Shown here piece after piece: positions 56,805-64,000 of a stretch of 64,000 bases of DNA (position 1 is its first letter; each line of letters begins with the position of its first letter). The position numbers and the translations under genes were made by a program. This DNA is from Actinomadura sp. WMMA1423 (GTDB lineage: Bacteria > Actinomycetota > Actinomycetes > Streptosporangiales > Streptosporangiaceae): NCBI RefSeq assembly GCF_006547145.1, contig NZ_CP041244.1, positions 992,001 to 1,056,000 of the forward strand, given 5' to 3'. The notes beneath the pieces are model-generated. The model searched no databases and had not been told where the DNA came from. It saw only the letters and a list, made by a program, of their open reading frames with translations.

Positions 56805-58055
56805 CTAAAGAAGATCGGCGAGTGCCTCGGCGGCGCGGTGGCAGTCGTGGAAGGTGCAGTACAGCGGGGCCGGCGCGAATCGGACGACATCGGGTTCCCG
56901 GGCGTCGGCGACCACGCCGTGCGCCGCGGCGAGCCGCCGCACGAGCCCGCCCGCGTCCGCCACCCGCAGCGACAGCTGGGCGCCGCGGGCCGCCGGGTCG
57001 GACGGGGTGAGGACGTCGGCGCCGATCTCGGCGAGCCGGGCCGCCAGGTAGCCGGTGAGCCGCCCGCTCCTGGCGCGCAGCGCCTCCATGCCGACCCGGT
57101 CGAAGATCTCCAGGGCGGCCAGCACCGGCGCGAGCGCCATGATCGGCGGGTTGGACAGCTGCCAGGCGTCGGCGGAGGCGGGCGGCGCGATGTCGGGGTC
57201 CATCCGGAAGCGTACGGCCGGGTCGGTGCCCCACCAGCCCGACAGCTTCGGCACGGAGGCGTCCCGGACGTGCCGCTCGTGGACGAAGCAGCCCGCGACC
57301 GCGCCCGGGCCGCTGTTGAGGTACTTGTAGGTGCACCAGGCGGCGAAGTCCACGTCCCAGTCGTGCAGGCGCAGGGGAACGTTCCCGGCGGCGTGGGCGA
57401 GGTCCCACCCGACGACGGCGCCTGCCGCCCGGCCCGCCTTGGTGATCGTCGCCATGTCCATGAGCTGGCCGGTCAGGTAGTTGACCCCGCCGAGCAGGAC
57501 GAGCGCGACCGTGCCGCCCTCGCGTTCGAGGAACCCGAGGACGTCCTCGGTGCGCAGGTGGTGCTCGCCGTCGCGGGGCCTGAGCCGCACGACCGCCTCG
57601 GCCGGATCGAGCCCGTGGTGGACGGCCTGGCTCGCCACCGCGTAGGAGTCGGACGGGAACGCCGAGTCCTCGATGACGATGCGGGTGCGGGCCCCGGCGG
57701 GCCGGTAGAAGCTCGCCATCATCAGGTGCAGGTTGACCGTCAGCGAGTTCATCGCGACGACCTCGTGCGGCCGCGCCCCCACCAGGCGGGCGGCGGGGCC
57801 GCGCGCCAGCTCGTGGTAGTCGACCCAGGGGCGGCGGCCCCGCGTGTGGGCCTCCACGGCGAGCCGCGCCCAGTCGTCCAGCTCCTCGCCGACCAGCGCC
57901 GCCGTGCGCCTCGGCTGGAGCCCGAGCGAGTTGCCGGCGAAGTAGGCGGCCTCCTCGTAGCGGCCGCCGGGCGCGGGCGGGACGAGGAACTCCCCCCGCA
58001 GCGCGGGCAGCGGGTCGGTCGCGTCGAGGCGGCGGGCCTCGTCCTCCAGGCTCAC
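56805..58055 (-). CDS. kynU: Kynureninase
   Basis: A PLP enzyme that cleaves 3-hydroxykynurenine (or kynurenine) to 3-hydroxyanthranilate (or anthranilate) and alanine. The 416-aa protein has the PLP lysine Lys244 in WCTYKYLNSGPG, the Asp in VVGWDLAHAAGNVPL, and the N-terminal FAGNSLGLQPR. The GTG start overlaps the stop of the ACMS decarboxylase gene (GTGA 58052-58055). It is the last gene of the catabolic operon and feeds the dioxygenase encoded upstream. Confidence 0.94.
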   Translation of the reverse strand: MSLEDEARRLDATDPLPALRGEFLVPPAPGGRYEEAAYFAGNSLGLQPRRTAALVGEELDDWARLAVEAHTRGRRPWVDYHELARGPAARLVGARPHEVVAMNSLTVNLHLMMASFYRPAGARTRIVIEDSAFPSDSYAVASQAVHHGLDPAEAVVRLRPRDGEHHLRTEDVLGFLEREGGTVALVLLGGVNYLTGQLMDMATITKAGRAAGAVVGWDLAHAAGNVPLRLHDWDVDFAAWCTYKYLNSGPGAVAGCFVHERHVRDASVPKLSGWWGTDPAVRFRMDPDIAPPASADAWQLSNPPIMALAPVLAALEIFDRVGMEALRARSGRLTGYLAARLAEIGADVLTPSDPAARGAQLSLRVADAGGLVRRLAAAHGVVADAREPDVVRFAPAPLYCTFHDCHRAAEALADLL

Positions 58056-59116
58056 TGCGTCATTCCTTCGGTGGTCACCAGGTCGTGGGCGGGCGCGAAG
58101 AACTCCTCCGCGTTGCCGCCGAGCAGCAGGGCGCGTTCGGCGTCGTCCAGGCCGGGGCACGCCCGGATCGTCTCGCCCGGGACCTTCTCGCCGAGCGGGA
58201 ACGGGTAGTCGGTGCCGAGCATGACCCGCTCGGGGCCCATCACGTCGACGAGCAGCCGGAGCGCGCGCGGGTCGAACACGGCCGAGTCGACGTGGAAGCG
58301 GCCGACGTACTCCGACGGCGGGCGCGGCGAGTCGGCGCGGACGATGTCGCGGCGGTGCCAGGCGTTGTCGGCCCGCCCCAGCAGGAACGCGAAGCTGCCG
58401 CCGCCGTGGCAGAAGCACAGCCGCAGGGACTCCGGGAGCCGCTCGAAGGCTCCCGACAGCATCAGCCCGAGGATGCTCAGCTGCGTCTCTGCGGGCATCC
58501 CCGACAGCCACGGCAGCATGTGGCCGCGCATCCGGTCGGCGCCGAGCATGTCCCACGGGTGCGCGAGGACGGGCAGGCCGAGCTCCGCGCAGTGCGCGAG
58601 GAACGCCGTGATGCCCTCGTCGTCGAGGTTGCGGTCGCCGACGTGGTTGCCGATGTGGACGCCGCGGTGCCCCGCGGCCGCCGCCCGCGCCGCGACCTCG
58701 CAGGCGAGCTCCGGGTCCTGGAGCGGCACCTGGCAGAGCGGCACGAGCCGGTCGGGGGCGTCCGCGCAGAACGCCAGGATGCGGTCGTTCACGAGGTCGC
58801 ACCAGTCGGCGGCGCGGGTCGGCTCGGCCGCGTACCCGAACATCAGCGGCGTGGACGAGACGGCCTGCCGGTCGACGCCCCCGGCGTCCATGTCGGCCAC
58901 GCGGCGGGCGGCGTCCCAGAGCGCCTCTCCGACGGGCCGGTACTCCTGGTCGCCGCACATCATCATCCCGGCGCCGCCGCCGTCCACGCGCAGCCACGGC
59001 TCGCCCTCGCCGGCGAGGATCCGGCCCTCGGCGCGGCCGATCCTCGGGAAGACGTGCGTGTGGACGTCGAAGACCGTCGCGAGGGCGCCGCCGGGCACCG
59101 GTCCCTCCCCGGACAT
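58052..59116 (-). CDS. nbaD: 2-amino-3-carboxymuconate-6-semialdehyde decarboxylase (ACMSD)
   Basis: A zinc amidohydrolase-fold decarboxylase acting after 3-hydroxyanthranilate dioxygenase. The 354-aa product shows the metal motif DVHTHVFPRIG, HPWDMLGADR, CHGGGSFAFLLGRADNAW (in part) and the terminal-strand Asp in LGTDYPFPLGE, all typical of ACMSD. ATG at 59116 is used; GTG codons at 59134 (8-bp overlap with the dioxygenase) and 59098 (with GGGGAG 6 nt upstream) are alternatives. Symbol by analogy with the Pseudomonas nba pathway. Confidence 0.92.
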   Translation of the reverse strand: MSGEGPVPGGALATVFDVHTHVFPRIGRAEGRILAGEGEPWLRVDGGGAGMMMCGDQEYRPVGEALWDAARRVADMDAGGVDRQAVSSTPLMFGYAAEPTRAADWCDLVNDRILAFCADAPDRLVPLCQVPLQDPELACEVAARAAAAGHRGVHIGNHVGDRNLDDEGITAFLAHCAELGLPVLAHPWDMLGADRMRGHMLPWLSGMPAETQLSILGLMLSGAFERLPESLRLCFCHGGGSFAFLLGRADNAWHRRDIVRADSPRPPSEYVGRFHVDSAVFDPRALRLLVDVMGPERVMLGTDYPFPLGEKVPGETIRACPGLDDAERALLLGGNAEEFFAPAHDLVTTEGMTQ

Positions 59117-59126
59117 GAGGCCCCCG

Positions 59127-60264
<1,138 letters not shown>

Positions 60265-60265
<1 letters not shown>

Positions 60266-61008
60266 CACGTCGTCACCTCCACGGCGCCCAGCCCCGCGCC
60301 GGTGACCCGGACGTGGGCGTCCTTCGGCAGCGGGACGGCCGCCGTCGCGGCGCCCGCGAGGACGATCCACCCCGGCTCCAGCGCCGTCCCGGCGGCGAGG
60401 GCGAGCCGTGCCGCAGCGCGCAGCGACCGCACCGGGTCGCCGAGGATCGCGGCGGACGAGCCCGTCTGCACCGGGCGGCCGTCGATCTCCAGCAGCAGCC
60501 CGGCGTTCGACAGGTCGCGGGGGGCGTGCCAGGCGCCGACGCCGAACCGGGCCGCCGAGGCGTTGTCGGCGATGACGTCCGGGAGGGTGAAGTCGAAGTT
60601 CTCGTAGCGGGAGTCGAGCACCTCGTACCCGACGGCGACACCGGCCACGGCGGACTCGACCTCGGCGGCGGAGCGGACCTCGCGCCCGATCAGGTACGCG
60701 ATCTCCGGCTCGATCCGGGGGTGGATGAGGCGGGACACGTCGACCGACGCCTCGGCGGCCATGCCGTCGGTCAGCAGGCCCCAGATGACGTCGTCGACGC
60801 CCATCTGGACCATCTTGGCGCGGCTGGTGAACCCCATCTTCACCCCGGCGAGCCGCTCGCCCCTGCGGCGCCGCCGCTCGATCCCGGCGCGCTGCACCGC
60901 GTACGCCGTCGCCACGTCCAGCGGCGTCCGGGCGGTCAGCCTCGGGACCGGCCGGACGTCGCGGGCCGCCTCGTCGAGCGCCGCCGCGAGCGCGTGCACG
61001 TCCGCCAT
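60265..61008 (-). CDS. nbaG: 4-Oxalocrotonate (2-oxo-3-hexenedioate) decarboxylase
   Basis: Decarboxylates 4-oxalocrotonate to 2-oxopent-4-enoate. The 247-aa protein is of the FAH/hydratase-decarboxylase superfamily: [21 protein letters not shown], acidic metal ligands in [12 protein letters not shown] and VADN-type [13 protein letters not shown]. Paralogous to the upstream hydratase, with which it usually forms a complex. The ATG shares its A with the hydratase TGA (TGATG). Distinguished from the hydratase by order and family features; the two could be confused by sequence alone. Confidence 0.88.
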
Positions 61009-61793
61009 CAGGACTCCTCCTTGCCGAAGGCGACGCGGACGTCGCCGAGGCCGTCGATGCGCGCCTCGAACACCTCGCCGGGCCCGGCGGGCACCACCGG
61101 GCCGAGCGCGCCGGTCAGCACGGTGTCGCCGGCGCGCAGCGGGCGGCCCACCCGGACGAGGGTGTCGGCGAGCCACAGCGCGGCGTTCAGCGGGTGCCCG
61201 AGGCAGGCGGCGCCGTTGCCGGTCGAGACCTGCTCGCCGCGCCGCTCCATCACCATCCCGCACAGGCGCAGGTCGACGTCCGCGAGCGGGACCGGGCGGT
61301 TGCCCAGCACGTACATGCCGGCGGAGGCGTTGTCGGCGACGGTGTCGGCGAGCGTGATGTCCCAGTCGCGGACGCGGCTGCCGACCACCTCGATCGCGGG
61401 CAGCGCGAACGCGGTCGCGCGGATCACGTCGGCGGCGGTGTGCCGCTCGTGGGTCAGGTCGTGCTCCAGCACGAGCGCCACCTCGGCCTCGGCGCGCGGC
61501 TGCAGGACGGCGCCGGCGGGGATCTCCTCCCCGTCCGGGACGGCCATGTCGGCGAACAGCATCCCGAAGTCGGGGCTGTCCACCCCGATCTGCGCCTGGA
61601 CGGCGCGCGACGTCAGCCCGATCTTGCGGCCGGCGAGGCGGCGCCCCTCGCCGAGCCAGCGCTCGGTCAGCCGGTCCTGGACGGCGTAGGCGTCGCCGGC
61701 GGTCGTGATCAGGTCGCGGACGGGCGCGCACGGCGCCCCGGCGGCGTGGGCGCCGAGGAGCCGCTCGGCGGCGGCCTCGATGTTCGTGGTCAC
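61008..61793 (-). CDS. nbaH: 2-Oxopent-4-enoate (2-keto-4-pentenoate) hydratase
   Basis: Adds water to 2-oxopent-4-enoate, giving 4-hydroxy-2-oxovalerate. The 261-aa protein carries [31 protein letters not shown], metal ligands in [13 protein letters not shown] and [17 protein letters not shown]. It starts with GTG 11 bp after the dehydrogenase stop. The next enzyme (aldolase) is not in the window. Confidence 0.88.
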   Translation of the reverse strand: MTTNIEAAAERLLGAHAAGAPCAPVRDLITTAGDAYAVQDRLTERWLGEGRRLAGRKIGLTSRAVQAQIGVDSPDFGMLFADMAVPDGEEIPAGAVLQPRAEAEVALVLEHDLTHERHTAADVIRATAFALPAIEVVGSRVRDWDITLADTVADNASAGMYVLGNRPVPLADVDLRLCGMVMERRGEQVSTGNGAACLGHPLNAALWLADTLVRVGRPLRAGDTVLTGALGPVVPAGPGEVFEARIDGLGDVRVAFGKEES

Positions 61794-61804
61794 TGGGCTC
61801 GCTC

Positions 61805-63241
61805 TCAGATCTGGATGCAGACGTTGACGGGTTCGGAGAAGAAGTCCAAGGAGTACTCTCCCCCCTCCCGCCCGATTCCGGACGCCTTCACACCGCCGAA
61901 CGGGGTGCGGAGGTCGCGCAGGTTCCAGCAGTTCACCCAGACGATCCCGGTCTCGACGCGCGGCGCCACCCGGTGCGCCCGCGACAGGTCCCGCGTCCAC
62001 ACCGCGGAGGCGAGCCCGTAGGGGCTGTCGTTGGCGAGGGCGAGGGCCTCGTCCTCGGTGTCGAACGGCGCGACGTGGCAGACCGGTCCGAAGATCTCCT
62101 CCCGCACGCTCCGGGCGGTCTCCGGCAGGCCGGTGAGGACGGTCGGCTCGACGTGGAAGCCGCCGTCCCGCGCGTCCCCGAACTCCGGGGCTCCGCCTCC
62201 CGCGACGACCGTGGCGCCCTCCTCGCGGGCGAGCCGGTAGTACGACAGGACCTTGTCGCGGTGCGCGGCCGAGATCATCGGCCCGTAGTCCTCCAGCGCC
62301 CTGGCCCGCTCACCGAGCCTCGTGACGAACTCGTCGAAGACGGGGCGCTCCACGTAGACGCGCTCGGTGCACAGGCAGATCTGCCCTGAGTGGGTGAAGC
62401 AGGAGCGGACCGTGCCGTCGAGGGCGGCGTCCAGATCGGCGTCGGCGAAGACGAGCGCGGGGTTCTTGCCGCCCAGCTCGAACGAGACGGGGGTGACGTG
62501 GTCGGCGGCGTTGCGCATGATCGCGGCGCCCGTGGCCGACTCCCCGGTGAACGCGATCGCGTCGACCCCCGGGTGACCGGTGAGGAACTCGCCTGCGGCG
62601 CCGGGGCCGTGCCCGTGCACCAGGTTGAACGCGCCGGCCGGAAGGCCCGCGTCGTCGATCACTTGGGCGAGCAGCGTCGCGGTGGAGGGCGTCTCCTCCG
62701 ACGGCTTGGCCACCACGGCGTTCCCGCAGGCGAGAGCGGGCGCGATCTTCCAGGTCGACAGCAGCAGCGGGAGGTTCCACGGCGAGACGATCGCCACCAC
62801 CCCGAGCGGGCGGCGGACCGTGTAGTTGAGCGCCTCGCCCGTCCCGGAGCTCCACCCCGGTATCCGCGTGGTGTAGGCCCGCTCCGGCCGCCCGTACAGC
62901 AGGTCGGCGTAGGCGCGGAAGTTGCCGACCGCGCGCGGCACGTCGACGGTCTCGGCGAACGCGCGGGGCCTGCCGGTGTCGGCGACCTCGGCTTCGACGA
63001 ACTCCTCGAACCGCGCCTCGACGCCGTCGGCGACGCGCCGCAGCGCGGCGGCCCGATCCTCGGCGGCCATCGCGCCCCAGGGGCCCTCCAGCGCGGAGCG
63101 GGCCGCCGCCACGGCGTCGTCGACGACCTCCCGCGTGGCCTCGGGGACGGCGCCGATCTCGGTACCGTCCACCGGCGCGACGAGGGGGAAGACCGGGCCG
63201 TCCGAACGGAACACCCCATCGACGTAGTGCTCAGCCTTCAT
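61805..63241 (-). CDS. nbaE: 2-Aminomuconate-6-semialdehyde dehydrogenase
   Basis: An NAD-dependent aldehyde dehydrogenase of the hydroxymuconate/aminomuconate semialdehyde group. The 478-aa protein has [19 protein letters not shown], the catalytic Glu in [18 protein letters not shown] and the catalytic Cys in [17 protein letters not shown] at 63241 has GGAGGAG upstream. It is the first gene of the operon that runs to kynU and is divergent from the LysR-type regulator. Confidence 0.92.
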   Translation of the reverse strand: MKAEHYVDGVFRSDGPVFPLVAPVDGTEIGAVPEATREVVDDAVAAARSALEGPWGAMAAEDRAAALRRVADGVEARFEEFVEAEVADTGRPRAFAETVDVPRAVGNFRAYADLLYGRPERAYTTRIPGWSSGTGEALNYTVRRPLGVVAIVSPWNLPLLLSTWKIAPALACGNAVVAKPSEETPSTATLLAQVIDDAGLPAGAFNLVHGHGPGAAGEFLTGHPGVDAIAFTGESATGAAIMRNAADHVTPVSFELGGKNPALVFADADLDAALDGTVRSCFTHSGQICLCTERVYVERPVFDEFVTRLGERARALEDYGPMISAAHRDKVLSYYRLAREEGATVVAGGGAPEFGDARDGGFHVEPTVLTGLPETARSVREEIFGPVCHVAPFDTEDEALALANDSPYGLASAVWTRDLSRAHRVAPRVETGIVWVNCWNLRDLRTPFGGVKASGIGREGGEYSLDFFSEPVNVCIQI

Positions 63242-63374
63242 CCGTCTCCTCCCGCATGCCTCGACACCCTCGATCATCTGCCAGCGAAGCTATGCCTGAC
63301 AAATACCAAACCCCCCGCCCGGTATGACTGAACGGGTATGTCAACGGCCACGGGGCGGGGCAGAGCTCACCTCG

Positions 63375-63420
63375 TCGGACATAGCTGAACGGTGACCCGC
63401 GGGCCACTAATTATGTCCGA
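63375..63420. promoter_or_regulatory. Long inverted repeat in the LysR / catabolic operon divergent region
   Basis: TCGGACATA (63375-63383) and TATGTCCGA (63412-63420) are perfect complements separated by 28 bp, about 20 bp upstream of the LysR start. This is the size and place of a LysR-type regulator binding region. A further pair (AAATACC / GGTATGACTG) lies nearer the dehydrogenase. The gap 63242-63439 holds no gene. Confidence 0.6.
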
Positions 63421-63439
63421 GCTGTGATACCAAAGCGGC

Positions 63440-64000
63440 ATGCGCGCGATCGACCTGCTCAACGGAAGGCTGAAACTGCGGCACCTGGTGCTCGTGGTCG
63501 CCGTCGCCGACCACGGCAGCGTCCTGCGGGCCGCCGAGCACCTGCGGCTCGCGCAGCCCGCGGTGACGCGCAGCCTGCGCGAGGTGGAGGGCGTCCTCGG
63601 CGTCGAGCTGTTCACCCGCGGCCCGCGCGGCATGACCCCGACGATGTTCGGCGAGGTGTTCGTCGAGCACGCCCGCGCCGTCCTGGCCGAGCTCCGCCGC
63701 GCGGGCGAGCGCATCAGCGGCCTGGCCGACGGGGCGGTCGGCACGGTCACGATCGGCACCCTGCTCGCCGGCTCCAACGTTCTGCTCCCCCGCGCGATCG
63801 CGGCGCTGAAGCGCGACCGTCCCGGAATCACCGTGATCGTCCAGGAGGCCACCTTCGACGCGCAGGTCCCCCGCCTGCTCGACGGTGAGATCGATCTGAT
63901 CCTCGGCCGCCTCAACCCGATCGTCGACCTGCGCGGCCTGCGCCAGATCACCCTCTACGGCGAACCCGTCCGGCTCGTCGCCCGCCGCGGCCATCCCGCG
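63440..64000 (+). CDS. LysR-family regulator (3' end outside window)
   Basis: The visible 187 residues have a LysR helix-turn-helix (LRHLVLVVAVADHGSVLRAAEHLRLAQPAVTRSL, in parts) and the start of the substrate-binding domain (GTVTIGTLLAGSNVLLPRAI). It is divergent from the aminomuconate pathway genes and probably activates them with a pathway intermediate as inducer (inference). The ATG has no good SD; TACCAA ends 6 nt upstream. The frame runs off the right edge. Confidence 0.9.
   Translation, partial: MRAIDLLNGRLKLRHLVLVVAVADHGSVLRAAEHLRLAQPAVTRSLREVEGVLGVELFTRGPRGMTPTMFGEVFVEHARAVLAELRRAGERISGLADGAVGTVTIGTLLAGSNVLLPRAIAALKRDRPGITVIVQEATFDAQVPRLLDGEIDLILGRLNPIVDLRGLRQITLYGEPVRLVARRGHPA

Noticed and set aside
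54026..57010. A 994-codon plus-strand open frame over the ROK, MFS, cold-shock and kynU genes
   Set aside because: It crosses several real genes on both strands and a terminator, with no conserved domain.

Overview
The window is about 73-74% G+C chromosomal DNA from a high-GC actinobacterium. Codon use, GTG starts, four-base start/stop overlaps, TANNNT promoters placed directly on start codons, mycothiol-dependent enzyme families and phosphatidylinositol-mannoside genes all fit. Thermomonosporaceae/Streptosporangiales (Actinomadura-like) is my best guess, but the sequence alone does not prove it. No rRNA, tRNA, CRISPR array, prophage or origin was seen.

Positions 1-45,100 are a conserved actinobacterial core block. 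From memory its gene order follows the M. tuberculosis segment Rv2552c-Rv2614c. It holds aroE-mltG-ruvX-alaS with two small membrane-protein genes, rarA, a putative copper-linked DUF6153/DUF3105/DUF305 set, a DUF349 gene, a cyclophilin, an MBL hydrolase with hisS-aspS, relA, apt, secF-secD-yajC, ruvB-ruvA-ruvC, an eis-like acetyltransferase, yebC, pdxT/pdxS, and then pimA-patA-pgsA, an EF-G2 gene, a Tat-exported deacetylase, a HIT-family gene and thrS. Many neighbours overlap by ATGA or GTGA, so they are probably translationally coupled. A complete IS1182-type element (31,129-32,848) sits exactly on the CTAG that forms the stop codon of a DUF3048 lipoprotein gene.

Two cis-regulatory leaders were read out of the intergenic DNA. 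Upstream of thrS is an apparently leaderless 21-codon leader peptide with three consecutive Thr codons, followed by a pause hairpin, an antiterminator alternative and a 16-bp terminator stem: a textbook threonine attenuator. Upstream of the cysteine dioxygenase gene is a 28-codon leader peptide of the conserved RYERLHVDL...C type, implying cysteine- or sulfur-responsive control.

Positions 45,300-56,650 are accessory genes: a sugar transporter, a methyltransferase, cysteine dioxygenase, a NarL-type two-component pair, an MDR/SDR pair divergent from an acyl-CoA dehydrogenase/TetR operon across a 20-bp operator, a ROK regulator divergent from an MFS transporter, and a cold-shock protein.

Positions 56,800-64,000 are a kynurenine/3-hydroxyanthranilate meta-cleavage cluster. 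The order is LysR regulator (divergent), aminomuconate-semialdehyde dehydrogenase, oxopentenoate hydratase, oxalocrotonate decarboxylase, RidA-type aminomuconate deaminase, 3-hydroxyanthranilate dioxygenase, ACMS decarboxylase, kynureninase. Together these carry 3-hydroxykynurenine to 4-hydroxy-2-oxovalerate. The final aldolase/acetaldehyde dehydrogenase and the upstream tryptophan steps are not in the window.
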